64,000 bases of DNA from assembly GCA_002689655.1 (NCBI GenBank), contig NZHC01000125.1, positions 1-64,000 on the forward strand. Direction: 5' to 3'. Shown here in pieces: positions 19,075-29,807 of the stretch. The position numbers and the translations under genes are program-made. The notes under the pieces were generated by a model, which was not told the DNA's origin, searched no databases, and saw only the letters and a program-made list of their open reading frames with translations. This DNA comes from Rhodopirellula sp. (GTDB lineage Bacteria > Planctomycetota > Planctomycetia > Pirellulales > Pirellulaceae). Each line of letters begins with the position of its first letter. The stretch's first letter is position 1.

Positions 19075-20073
19075 ATGAGTGTCAAACGGGTCCGATTCGC
19101 GAATTTCAGCCCTCTGCTAATCTTGATTCTTTTCAACGGGTTGTTTGCGGGATCATTGTCCGCTGATGCACCACTACAAGAAAAAATGGCACCCTTCATC
19201 GGGAGATGGGTCGGAACTTCGAAAGCCTTTGGAGGTTTTGAAGGAACGGTTGACGAAGGCGACATCGCATGGGATCTCAGCTTCCGCTGGGTCCCAGGTA
19301 AAAATGCTGTCGAACATAAATGGCATATTACTTACGCCGTCTCTGGGAAGAATTTTAGCTCGGGTACCGAGTTTTTTTACCTCGATGCGGAGAGTGGTGA
19401 ATTTAAGGTAATCAGTTCGGGTATGGACGGGAATGTCGCTTGGTCGAACAAAGGAACGGTGCGATGGATCAAGGAGGGGCATGAAGTTAGCCTTCGAGAG
19501 AAAACGGTCAACGGGACTCAGTCGACCTACGTCGTGCGAAGAGTCAAAGACGGTCCAAATACATTGCTGCTCTCGTTACCGAGTCGTGTCATCGATGGTG
19601 AGGAGCTGGGCGAGGTCAAATCCTTTCCCTTGGAGCGACGGACAGATGCGCGAAAGTCAAATCAAAAGTTGGCCGTGTCCTTCTTTGAATATTTACTGAG
19701 TGACCCCGAAAAGCTGAAGCCCTCGTTGCACGCGGACTTTAAGTTTACTTACATGGGTAAAATCGAAGGAACGCTTTTGCCTTACGGCGTGCCCTACGCC
19801 ACGAACGAGTTCTTTGAGAAATGGCTTCCTCACATCCCAAAACTAGTCCCAGCTGGCATCGAGCTGAAAACGCTGCAGGTGATTTCGAGTGATGAAGGTG
19901 TGGCTGTGGTTCAGAAAGGTGACGCGCAAGGCAAATATGGTCGTTACGACAATGACTATGTGTGGATCTTCAACTTTAAGGATGGGCTGATCTTCTCGGT
20001 CGAGGAGTACAACAGTGATTTTCTTGTCGCTAGCCGACTTTACGGGCAAAAGGTTAAGACACCTCCAGAGTAA
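19075..20073 (+). CDS. Secreted protein of unknown function with SnoaL-like C-terminal half
   Basis: Start supported by GGAGAGAG shortly before the ATG. An N-terminal signal peptide (LLILILFNGLFAGSLSADA) predicts export. Residues about 38-200 look like a beta-rich DUF1579-type domain (MAPFIGRWVGTSKAFGGFEG and several alternating strands). Residues about 205-325 look like a SnoaL/ketosteroid-isomerase-like cone fold (FFEYLLSDPEKLKPSLHADF, DNDYVWIFNFKDGLIFSVEE). Domain naming is by eye. No catalytic function can be assigned, and it appears to be a single-gene unit. Confidence 0.75.
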   Translation: MSVKRVRFANFSPLLILILFNGLFAGSLSADAPLQEKMAPFIGRWVGTSKAFGGFEGTVDEGDIAWDLSFRWVPGKNAVEHKWHITYAVSGKNFSSGTEFFYLDAESGEFKVISSGMDGNVAWSNKGTVRWIKEGHEVSLREKTVNGTQSTYVVRRVKDGPNTLLLSLPSRVIDGEELGEVKSFPLERRTDARKSNQKLAVSFFEYLLSDPEKLKPSLHADFKFTYMGKIEGTLLPYGVPYATNEFFEKWLPHIPKLVPAGIELKTLQVISSDEGVAVVQKGDAQGKYGRYDNDYVWIFNFKDGLIFSVEEYNSDFLVASRLYGQKVKTPPE

Positions 20074-20475
20074 GCTGCTTTACTATTGCACAAGTTTTCC
20101 GGCAGCCAAACTGTCGTCTTGGTCCAATACCTTTGAGAAGATCGGTGCAGCTTGCTTGAGTAAGTTCTTTTAAAGGGCCAAAACCAGATGAAGTTTTTTG
20201 AATCTGGTTCTCAGGTTGGAGTAATGATGCGTTGAAAAAAGAAGATGCTAGCAACTCAAGAAAGAAAGTTGGTATCTGTAGTTTGGAGGCTTTCTGTTAG
20301 AGTTTCAAAGTTGGTTTTGAGGGTTTGTTTGGGATTCTGGTCCGCAAGCAGGTCCGCAGCTGTTTTGAGGCGGATACTAATTCAAATGCTTGTAGCGTTT
20401 GGGGTAGTGATTTACGGGGTTTTTCGTCATTGACGATCAGTTCCAGTAGTCTCCGAATGATGAAAGGATTGAACG
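20074..20475. other. Intergenic region, 402 bases
   Basis: No supported gene or terminator. It ends with AAAGGA at 20463-20468, the ribosome site of the next gene. A 62-codon ORF at 20245-20433 has no ribosome site or recognisable features and is not called. Confidence 0.4.
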
Positions 20476-22308
20476 ATGGGCGGAGTCCCAGTGCTGCTGA
20501 TGTTGATGTTGTTCGGCCCTTTGAGTGCTAAGCCTCATCTCGGCGTTTGTATTTCTCAGATCGCTGATCATCAGAATTTGTCAGAAACCTGTTTGTCAGG
20601 CTTGAGGTCTTTCGATCATGGTCTGCAAGTGCGAGAAGATCTGGCGGATCAGACATTTGGGAATGATGCTGATCTGGAAGTCTGGCTTGTTTCGGATCGC
20701 ACTTTTGTTCGTAAAACTACCAGTTCAACCAAGATAAAGTCCCGCCCCTTGCAGGCAGATGATTCATCTCCCATCGCGATCCCCGAGCTTCGCATTGATT
20801 CCTCGGACTGCGTCTTGAACGCGGCTCGCAACTCGCGGGTGATTATCATGCAGAAGCCAGATAATTCTGGCGTGTCTGGCTCAGGATTCAGTTTTCCATC
20901 GATTCCACCTTCCTTAGCTGAAGCGGGACAATCTCTCGCACAGAATGTTGATCGTGCTGGCCGTCCCATCGATCCCGCAGCTTCGGCATCAGGTGCGACC
21001 AACGGAACGACACTGCCTTCAACCACGGTAGCAAACCCATCGTCATTCGCGATTCCACCATTTACAAATTCCACTGGAGCGGCACCGGCTGGTGCCGCTT
21101 CTGCCAATACTCTGCCTGCTGCGATACAAGCAGCCCCGCCGGTTTCTTTGCGTGATGCTGGGACTCGAACTACCAACTGGGGGCAGTTTCCCCTGCCCAC
21201 AACGGCTCCGACAGCGACAGTATCAAATCCGTCAGCTGTTGGTGCTAACACGGCCCCTGAAGCGAATGCTGTGGCGACAGGAATACCTAGTGCGGGAACA
21301 CGTACTCCGGGTGCGAGTCCATTATTGCCAACCGATACATTCGGGCGAACGCCTCGCGGATTAACAGCAGCGACTACCGGTCGCACGACTCCGCCCGCCT
21401 ACTCCACTGTGCAGCAATCAACAACGAATCCCGCGAAATCGGGATTTATGCATGTGCCCACGACTGACAGTATTTTTAGTCGAAACCAAACTGCGAATAC
21501 CAACGCTGCGACCAGTTTTACGGCCGGTTCAACAACGTCGAGTCCTGTCCGTGAAGTAAATGCTGCGAACAATTTGAATTCAGTGCGGCCCACGTCATCA
21601 GGGCAGGCAGTAGCAGGTGTGCCCGTAGGGCAACCACCAATTGGTCGTTTCGGCGCGAATCCTTCAGCGTCTTTCAGCCCAACGGCCTCCGTTGCTTATC
21701 CAGCGATCACATCTGGTGCTCCAGTGACTAACACTGGTTTCCCAGCAGCGCGACCTGACACCCGACTCTCGGTCGCACAGGTGGCTGCGGGGGCTTGGTC
21801 GGTGGATGCTTTTGGACAACCCGTTGATCGCTCGGGGCAGCGTATTTCTTCTGCTCCTGCAATCAATCACGGGCAGCGGCTAAACGATCAGGCACAAACG
21901 ACTGGAACAGCTGGTTTTGGTCGTCCATTCGCGAATCAAACAGCGACCCACATGACCACCGTTCGCCCACATGCTGGGGGCGGGCACTCGATGCCGCAAG
22001 GAAGCATGACCGAGCAGAAAGAGGGAGCATCGAAATTTAATCATCCCACCGGCAACTGGAAATCAAATCAGGCCGATGGAGCCTCGCTAGCATCAAAAAC
22101 CAACAGCTTACCCCGAATAGCCGAAACTCAAGTCATCGAAACTGAATCAGTCACAACTACAACTCAGCCGCTGTTCAACGGACTTTTGCTGATTTCGATT
22201 GTGGCGAATGTCTATCTCATTTTCTGGCTCAAAAACCTCCGCCTGCAATATCACGACATGGTGGCAGCAAAGCGGATGGCAAGTTCTACTAACGCGTCGT
22301 CCAACTAA
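20476..22308 (+). CDS. Low-complexity Ala/Thr/Ser/Pro-rich protein with C-terminal membrane anchor
   Basis: The ATG follows AAAGGA by seven bases. The 610-residue product opens with a hydrophobic segment (VPVLLMLMLFGPLSA, likely signal peptide), then a ~90-residue ordered-looking part. Residues about 130-560 are low complexity rich in A, T, S, P, G and N (for example GAAPAGAASANTLPAA), probably disordered. It ends with one transmembrane helix (LLLISIVANVYLIFWL, about 576-591) and a short basic tail predicted on the cytoplasmic side. This resembles a wall-spanning or surface-exposed anchored protein; no family was recognised. A response-regulator gene follows 588 bases later. Confidence 0.75.
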   Translation: MGGVPVLLMLMLFGPLSAKPHLGVCISQIADHQNLSETCLSGLRSFDHGLQVREDLADQTFGNDADLEVWLVSDRTFVRKTTSSTKIKSRPLQADDSSPIAIPELRIDSSDCVLNAARNSRVIIMQKPDNSGVSGSGFSFPSIPPSLAEAGQSLAQNVDRAGRPIDPAASASGATNGTTLPSTTVANPSSFAIPPFTNSTGAAPAGAASANTLPAAIQAAPPVSLRDAGTRTTNWGQFPLPTTAPTATVSNPSAVGANTAPEANAVATGIPSAGTRTPGASPLLPTDTFGRTPRGLTAATTGRTTPPAYSTVQQSTTNPAKSGFMHVPTTDSIFSRNQTANTNAATSFTAGSTTSSPVREVNAANNLNSVRPTSSGQAVAGVPVGQPPIGRFGANPSASFSPTASVAYPAITSGAPVTNTGFPAARPDTRLSVAQVAAGAWSVDAFGQPVDRSGQRISSAPAINHGQRLNDQAQTTGTAGFGRPFANQTATHMTTVRPHAGGGHSMPQGSMTEQKEGASKFNHPTGNWKSNQADGASLASKTNSLPRIAETQVIETESVTTTTQPLFNGLLLISIVANVYLIFWLKNLRLQYHDMVAAKRMASSTNASSN

Positions 22309-22896
22309 TGCACCCGGTTATGGACGGTGACTCTGGTCGCAATATCTCTTTGAATTAGGTATTTGTGGTGCCGTTTTTTGCATCAATGAACTAGGTGATT
22401 GAGCAATGGTCTCGGATTCGGTGAGCATTTCAGGTTGCTCGACGGGACGCTTCCTATTGGTAAGGAAGTCGTCGCTCTGCTTTGTTTGTAAAGGAGTTTT
22501 TAACTGACCAGTATGCATGGGCACGGTTGAATCGATCATTGTTTCTGCATTCGGGACGTTCGCATTTGGCGACATCGAAGGCTCTTGCTGTATGAGTATG
22601 TAACGCTTTGTAAGGCATGGTATGCACTGGTGGGTAAAATGTTGCTAAGCGACCGATGGTAACCGTAGTAATATGTTGTTTCGCCAATTTAGAAGGCTGG
22701 TGCTGGACATTTTACGCTACTATGCATTTTAGCTGGGGAGAGGCCACTAGCCCGATTTGCGGGACTTGGTCCCGCTGCCAAGTCTTGTCCCGCGAGCCTT
22801 AGCTTGGCAGCAAAGTAACTCGAATTATGCGTTGCTTGTCTTTCGCACTGCATTCGGCTGATGAACACGAACCGTGTCCTATCTTTTGGAATTACG
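22309..22896. other. Intergenic region before the response regulator
   Basis: About 590 bases without a supported gene. The stretch 22755-22815 has several short inverted GC-rich words (GCGGGACTTGGTCCCGC, CTTGGCAGC with GCTGCCAAG) that could fold, but there is no T-tract and no assignable role. Confidence 0.4.
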
Positions 22897-23529
22897 ATGA
22901 GCAAGAAATTACTGATTGTTGATGATCATGAAATTATTCGGCTCGGACTGCACTCAATGTTAGAGCTGACAGATCTAGAGATCGTCGGGCAGGCGGCATC
23001 AGCCGCCGAAGCGTTAGCAGCGATTGAGGCTGCGACTCCTGATGTTGTCTTGATGGATATACGTATGGAGGGTGGTGATGGTTTGAATGCGTTAGGTCGC
23101 ATGAAGTTGGATCACCCTGATTTGCCTATTGTCCTGTTTTCAGCGTATGACAACCCGACTTACATCGCTCGAGCGGTTGCCTTGGGGGCATCGGGATACG
23201 TGTTGAAGTCGGCATCGCGTGAAAGATTAGTCGAAGCTCTCCAGACCGCTGTGGCTGGTGAGTCCGCTTGGACGCGGGAAGAGTTACGTCGCGTGACTGG
23301 GGCTCTGGCTACCCCACGGCTTAGTCAAGACATTGAGGTCCCACTAACGCAACGTGAGAGTGAGGTGCTGCGGCAGATGGCTCTTGGATTGACCAACAAG
23401 GAGATCGCCAAGATGTTGGGGATTAGCTATGAAACGGTCAAAGAGCACGTCCAGCATATTCTCAGAAAAATTGGGGTAAGTGACCGAACACAGGCTGCCG
23501 TTTGGGCAGTACGAAAGAATCTGGTGTAA
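22897..23529 (+). CDS. NarL/FixJ-type DNA-binding response regulator
   Basis: Receiver domain at residues 1-120: acidic pocket in LLIVDDHEIIRLGL, phosphorylated Asp in VVLMDIRM, Ser/Thr in IVLFSAYDNP and Lys in YVLKSASRE. The LuxR-type HTH covers about 150-208 (LTQRESEVLRQMALGLTNKE, VKEHVQHILRKIGVSDR). The ATG at 22897 gives 210 residues; an ATG 12 codons upstream (22861) is possible. No histidine kinase is nearby, so the signal is unknown. A strong terminator follows the stop. Confidence 0.93.
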   Translation: MSKKLLIVDDHEIIRLGLHSMLELTDLEIVGQAASAAEALAAIEAATPDVVLMDIRMEGGDGLNALGRMKLDHPDLPIVLFSAYDNPTYIARAVALGASGYVLKSASRERLVEALQTAVAGESAWTREELRRVTGALATPRLSQDIEVPLTQRESEVLRQMALGLTNKEIAKMLGISYETVKEHVQHILRKIGVSDRTQAAVWAVRKNLV

Positions 23530-23560
23530 TCCGGAGCCACTAGACCCTTGCGATCGACTC

Positions 23561-23595
23561 AATCCGCCGCGTCAGTGAACGCGGCGGATTTTTTT
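23561..23595 (+). terminator. Rho-independent terminator of the response regulator gene
   Basis: Perfect 12-bp stem (AATCCGCCGCGT / ACGCGGCGGATT) with a CAGTGA loop, followed by T5, 31 bases after the stop codon. Confidence 0.9.
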
Positions 23596-23779
23596 AGTGC
23601 TGAACTATCTGGGCTTGCAGGCATTCAACAGTCATTTTGGTTGGTCACCATTTGCGCGGCGAGTCAGCACACGTGAAAACGGCTGAGTCTCTCGCTGGCT
23701 TCGTTCTTTTCAGATTTAGGACTTACTTCGGAAATCGCATAGATTTTTGCCGGGACGATTGCTGTGGCTGGTTGGCCAC

Positions 23780-23813
23780 GAAAAAAGCCAGCCCCGCGGA
23801 TACGGAACTGGCT
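23780..23813 (-). terminator. Rho-independent terminator of rpsA
   Basis: On the minus strand AGCCAGTTCC pairs with GGGGCTGGCT (10 bp, two G-T pairs) around an 8-base loop and is followed by a T run (A6 on the plus strand at 23781-23786). It lies about 30 bases after the rpsA stop. Confidence 0.8.
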
Positions 23814-23845
23814 CATTGGTTTCAACGCAATTCGAATGAGTTATC

Positions 23846-25639
<1,794 letters not shown>

Positions 25640-26344
25640 GTGTTTTTCCAGAGGTGAGCGGAGCTGACTGACGACCCAGTCGCTCGACGTCTCAGGGGTT
25701 AGTGTAAGAATTGGTCGTATTTAAGTGACCCAATGTCACGTAAGTAGCCCGGTAACGTATCAAAGCCCAAAAATCGTCACAACAGCTAAGTCGCCAGTTT
25801 GCTGCCATTTGTTGGTCTTGTTCACCCTATCTCTCTACTCGCTGTCCGCTTGAGCCCGCAACGCGGGGTCCGAATTCGAACTCGGCTGGTGAGCCGCGTA
25901 CGCCAACCAAAGTTAATGAATTCGCATGCTTGCTGCAAAAAGATCAGGAAGTGAGCTGCATCCAGTGTGGGAGAGCTGATCGGCAGAATATCCGATTTTT
26001 TACTCAGTCGCATCCTGTTCCACCTAACAGTTATCGATTCCTCACCACATGCCATTGCGGAAAACTGTCCACGAAATGTCATTTCCAGAGGGTAAATCCA
26101 CTTCCTGGAAGTAGAGCTCTGCAGAATGATGCCAGCTGCCAGTCAGTCTCGAGTGATCGGAGGCAGAGGTTCACATGGAAAAACCGATGGAAATGGCTCA
26201 TTTGTAATTATGATTTCCGGCAGTCCACTGAATTTCCGGGGCTGTAGGCACGCTCAAAGTTTGTCCCCGGGGTGCAGATGGGCCGAGGAAACGTAACAAT
26301 GCCCGCGTGTTTCCCCAATCTCCCCACTTTCTTTTCAGCAATTC
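25640..26344. other. Divergent intergenic region between rpsA and rpiB
   Basis: 705 bases with no supported gene. It must contain the promoters of rpsA (minus) and rpiB (plus). Two short ORFs (25822-26082 minus, 25930-26247 plus) look like chance. A TTCGAAT-like word near 25880 was checked as a tRNA T-loop and rejected. Confidence 0.45.
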
Positions 26345-26824
26345 ATGTCCGGATCAACTTCTCTGCGTATTGCTCTTGGTGGTGACCACGCAGGATTCCC
26401 GCTCAAACAGGTTGTGGCCGAGCGACTCAATGGAGCCGCCATTTCACTGACTGACTGTGGTACTAACAGTGGTGATAGTTGTGACTATCCGGACTTTGCT
26501 GTCGCGGTAGCCAAAGAGATCATTGAGGGACGGGCAGATCGCGGCATCGTGGTTTGTGGTAGCGGTGTGGGAGTAAGTGTGGCGGCCAATAAAATTTCCG
26601 GTATCCGAGCCGCGGTTTGTCACGATACCTACTCCGCTCACCAAGGTGTTGAGCATGATGACATGAATGTCCTGTGCATTGGGGGCAGGATCATTGGTTC
26701 GGAGTTGGCATTCGAAATTATTGACTCGTTCTTGCGAGCTCGTTATGTGCCCCAAGAGCGTCATGCTAGAAGACTCGAGAAGGTTTTGCAGATCGAGCAG
26801 CATGGGCTTGGTGCCCTCGAATGA
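26345..26824 (+). CDS. rpiB: Ribose-5-phosphate isomerase B
   Basis: Interconverts ribulose-5-phosphate and ribose-5-phosphate in the pentose-phosphate pathway (LacAB/RpiB family). The 159 residues contain RIALGGDHAGFPLK, DYPDFAVAVAKEI, the active-site Cys stretch GIVVCGSGVGVSVAANK with GIRAAVCHDTYSAHQGVEHDDMNV following, and CIGGRIIGSELA. Size matches the family. It is a solitary gene facing aroC. Confidence 0.95.
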   Translation: MSGSTSLRIALGGDHAGFPLKQVVAERLNGAAISLTDCGTNSGDSCDYPDFAVAVAKEIIEGRADRGIVVCGSGVGVSVAANKISGIRAAVCHDTYSAHQGVEHDDMNVLCIGGRIIGSELAFEIIDSFLRARYVPQERHARRLEKVLQIEQHGLGALE

Positions 26825-26908
26825 GCAGCGAGATGTACCAATCATGAGGGTGACTCCGTTCTGCTCGTGGTCACCTAATAACTCCTCTGATACTCGTCCT
26901 CAACTCGT

Positions 26909-28159
26909 TCAGAAGAGTTTGGTTGCGGCGATGTTGATTTGCTGTGTTTGTTGAGATAGAGCAGCATTCATTATTTCAATCGCAGCCCGAGATTCCAGTG
27001 TGACCCCGGCTCGGACACCAACACAGGGATCGTGCCGTCCTTTGGCGAGTTCGAATTCAATTTCGCTAAGATTCTTCTGAACCGATTTTTGCGGTGAGTT
27101 GATGGTTGATGTTGGTTTGAAAGCGACTCGGCACACGATTGGCATTCCTGTCGTAATGCCTCCCAAGAGCCCTCCATGAGAGTTGCTGGTGTAACCGTGG
27201 CTGCGTATCGGGTCGTTGTTTTCGCTTCCCAGTCGCGCAATTACTTGGGATCCCGCACCAATCTCACATGCTTGAACGGCGTTCAAGCCTCCTAAAGTAC
27301 CCATCAGCCTCGCCTTCAAACTCTGATACAACGGGTCACCAAGCAGAGGAGGTACATTGAGTGCAACGACTTCCACCGCGGCTCCAAGAGAGTCACCTGC
27401 TTTTCGGGTGGTCTTGATTAGTTCGCCGGCTGCGACTGCGAAATCTGAATCGAGCGAATGGATTTCAGAAGCCTCCATTTGCTGGATTGCTTCCTCGATT
27501 GTTTCTTGGGCAATGGTGACTGATCCCGTTTGCTCGATCACTTTTTCAAAGTGTTGTGCCAGAGAGATCGATGAACGCAGTGAGCCTACCTGTGAGATAG
27601 ACGAGAGGATGACGGTTCCAAACTGTTCCTGAAGAAACGAACGTGCAATCGAGCCGCCAATGACATCGCTGATGGTCGATCGGTAACTTGATCGACCACC
27701 GCCGCGTACGTCGACAAAACCGGATGACTTATGGAATTTCACTAAATCCGTATGTCCCGGTCTGACCTCGCCTGTCTGGCCACTGAATTGGGTGTAGTCA
27801 CCCGACTTCTTCGATGTGGATAAGACGATGGCTGAAATTGGTTCTCCAGTCGTGAAGCCGTCTTCGTAGCCTTCGGTCTCGTAGCTCTGGTCTTCCACCT
27901 CGACAGACAGCTTTGATCCTGTGAGAAGCTGTTCGTGATCTTCTCGGTAAATACCGGAAAGAAAGATGACTTTGTCTTTTTCGTTTCTGGGGGTGCCGTG
28001 ACGATTTCCGCCAGGACGGCGACGGTCCAGATAACGCTGAACATCCTCTCGGCGGATCCGCTGACCGGCAGGACATCCGAAAATAATGGTCGTCACCGCT
28101 GGGCCGTGTGATTCGCCAGCACCAGCCACGCTGTAGATGGGTCCGCCCAGAATTTCCAT
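26909..28159 (-). CDS. aroC: Chorismate synthase
   Basis: Converts EPSP to chorismate using reduced flavin, last step of the shikimate pathway. Family signatures are present: GESHGPAVTTIIFGCPAG, RRRPGGNRHGTPRNEKDKV, EVRPGHTDLVKFHKSSGF and VRGGGRSSYR, and the C-terminal SNSHGGLLGGITTGMPI. At 416 residues it is longer than the typical 360-390: an extra segment of about 30 residues (YREDHEQLLTGSKL... to ...EGYEDGF) follows the LSGI strand before TTGEPISAIV. The start MEILGGPIYSV looks normal for the family. Confidence 0.95.
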   Translation of the reverse strand: MEILGGPIYSVAGAGESHGPAVTTIIFGCPAGQRIRREDVQRYLDRRRPGGNRHGTPRNEKDKVIFLSGIYREDHEQLLTGSKLSVEVEDQSYETEGYEDGFTTGEPISAIVLSTSKKSGDYTQFSGQTGEVRPGHTDLVKFHKSSGFVDVRGGGRSSYRSTISDVIGGSIARSFLQEQFGTVILSSISQVGSLRSSISLAQHFEKVIEQTGSVTIAQETIEEAIQQMEASEIHSLDSDFAVAAGELIKTTRKAGDSLGAAVEVVALNVPPLLGDPLYQSLKARLMGTLGGLNAVQACEIGAGSQVIARLGSENNDPIRSHGYTSNSHGGLLGGITTGMPIVCRVAFKPTSTINSPQKSVQKNLSEIEFELAKGRHDPCVGVRAGVTLESRAAIEIMNAALSQQTQQINIAATKLF

Positions 28160-28606
28160 TAATCAGATGTCCCTTCGTGGAATCAAGTAAAGTCAGAGAC
28201 CAGCATAGCGTGGAACGTTTTTTTAATGTAGATGCTCCATCCGAGCTGGATAAAATAGGCAGGGTAGCGGCTGGGCTTGATGGAACGCCATGGGCAACAA
28301 CAGTATGATGATCTGGGTTGAATTGACCAGTTTAATGATACGCTGCTGGCGTTAGCCCCGCTCATCAGAGTAATTTTTGACCAACAATCAGGATCAGACA
28401 CCTCGTTGAGTTCCCAGGTTCGGGGGCAAGGGTGGTCCAGAAGTTGGGTCATCGGAGCAAGGTTGCTCTGAGGTTGCTCTGAGGTTGCTCCGAGGTTGCT
28501 CCGACTGTTGGTGTCATGTTTACCTGCAGTGCAGTCGTGGAATCGGTCAGTTGCCAAAAAACTGTTTTCTTAGTGTTCTTTCCCCTGGCATCCCCTGAAT
28601 TGTGTC
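28160..28606. other. Intergenic region upstream of the haem-motif cyclase-like gene
   Basis: 447 bases without a supported gene. It contains the 11-bp tandem repeat listed separately. The 124-codon minus ORF here contains the repeat and is not credible. Confidence 0.4.
28460..28503 (+). repeat. Four tandem 11-bp repeats
   Basis: Unit AGGTTGCTCYG: two copies with CT (28460-28481) then two with CC (28482-28503). They lie 104 bases upstream of the next gene's start on the same strand. Confidence 0.9.
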
Positions 28607-29659
28607 ATGCATGTAGTGAATACTCGGATCAACTCGCTGATTTTTGTATCGGCACTTCTCGCGGCCTGTTCCACTGGTCTTGTGATAGGAGAGGAACCTC
28701 AGATTCTGAAGGTCAGCAGTGAGGAGGCTGTTGCATCTAATTATTCACATCAACGAGCAGTGGATTTTTTGGACCGCACTGCGATGGCGTGGACCAAAAA
28801 GTATAAATGTTTTACCTGTCATACTAACTTTGCTCATCTCATCGCAGTTTCAGAGCTTGACCAGCAACCAGAATATTTTCAGAAGATTCGAAATTCACTG
28901 AATGAGTTGGTGCAAACACGCTGGCGAGAAAAAGGTCCAAGATGGGATGCCGAAGTCGTCATGGCAGCAATGACTCTGACCGTTGTCGACCGAAATCTTA
29001 GTGAGCCGTTAAGCCAAAATGCCAGGCTTGCTTTGGACCAAATGTGGCAAGTGCAGCAACCGCATGGGGGATTTGATTGGTTGAAATGTGACTGGCCACC
29101 AATGGAATCTGATGATCAGTACGGCGCCGTGGTAGCTGCAGTTGCCGTGAGTGCTGCTCCAGCAACTTACCTGCAGCAGAAGCAAGTTCAAAACGGCATT
29201 GAGAAATTGAAAAGCTATCTTAGTCAAAGCAGGAAACAAAAACTACGGCTACATCATCGTGCAATCTTGTTGTGGGCCCAGTCACTCAGGCCAGGCTGGA
29301 TGAATCAACAGGAAATTGATTCAACCGTTGCTGCATTAACTTCACTGCAGAGACCTGATGGTGGCTGGAATACACCTTCCCTTGGCAAGTGGGGCCGGGA
29401 AGACGGAAGTGTTCCCGATCTGGTGACCAGCGATGGGTATGGAACCGGCTTTGCCGTGTTGATGCTTACTAAAGCAGGACTGAAATCGGATAACGTGGCG
29501 ATCCGAAATGGATTGGCTTGGCTCAAAAAGAACCAAAGACAGAGCGGGCGTTGGTATACTAGGTCCGTGAGTCGAGATAGTCGTCACTTTCTGACGCATG
29601 CAGGAACTGCGATGGCACTGATGGCGCTGCAGGCCTGTGGTGAGGGCGAAGAAAACTGA
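28607..29659 (+). CDS. Exported terpene-cyclase-like toroid protein with one CxxCH motif
   Basis: 350 residues. N-terminal signal-like segment (SLIFVSALLAACSTGLVIG, possible lipobox at LLAAC). A c-type haem motif CFTCH sits at about residue 68 just after the signal. The rest has alternating helical repeats with QxxDGGW-type words (QVQQPHGGFDW, SLQRPDGGWNTP, KNQRQSGRWYT), as in squalene-hopene cyclase/prenyltransferase alpha-alpha barrels. The catalytic DxDD of cyclases is not seen, so it is probably not a terpene cyclase. Function unknown. It is a single plus-strand gene facing the sulfatase operon. Confidence 0.8.
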   Translation: MHVVNTRINSLIFVSALLAACSTGLVIGEEPQILKVSSEEAVASNYSHQRAVDFLDRTAMAWTKKYKCFTCHTNFAHLIAVSELDQQPEYFQKIRNSLNELVQTRWREKGPRWDAEVVMAAMTLTVVDRNLSEPLSQNARLALDQMWQVQQPHGGFDWLKCDWPPMESDDQYGAVVAAVAVSAAPATYLQQKQVQNGIEKLKSYLSQSRKQKLRLHHRAILLWAQSLRPGWMNQQEIDSTVAALTSLQRPDGGWNTPSLGKWGREDGSVPDLVTSDGYGTGFAVLMLTKAGLKSDNVAIRNGLAWLKKNQRQSGRWYTRSVSRDSRHFLTHAGTAMALMALQACGEGEEN

Positions 29660-29807
29660 TTTTTTGGCTATCTAAATTCTGGTCGTGTGTTTGCGGTGAC
29701 TCAATCAGTTTGATTCCCACACCAGCTGGCGGGCGGTCAAAGTTCATCAGTTGCCCTCATGTGTCAGTTCTCGACGGTCGGAATGCTGGAGAGTGATAGG
29801 GTAGCAG

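Noticed and set aside
25860-25910. TTCGAATT word and GC-rich arms suggesting a tRNA
   Set aside because: The putative T-arm pairs only four bases with an 8-base loop and no acceptor or D-arm fits on either strand.
28460-28503. Possible CRISPR array
   Set aside because: The repeats are 11 bp with no spacers between them and no cas gene is near.
28607-29659. Squalene-hopene cyclase
   Set aside because: Only the toroid-like repeats are present; the DxDD catalytic motif is missing and length is half that of the enzyme.
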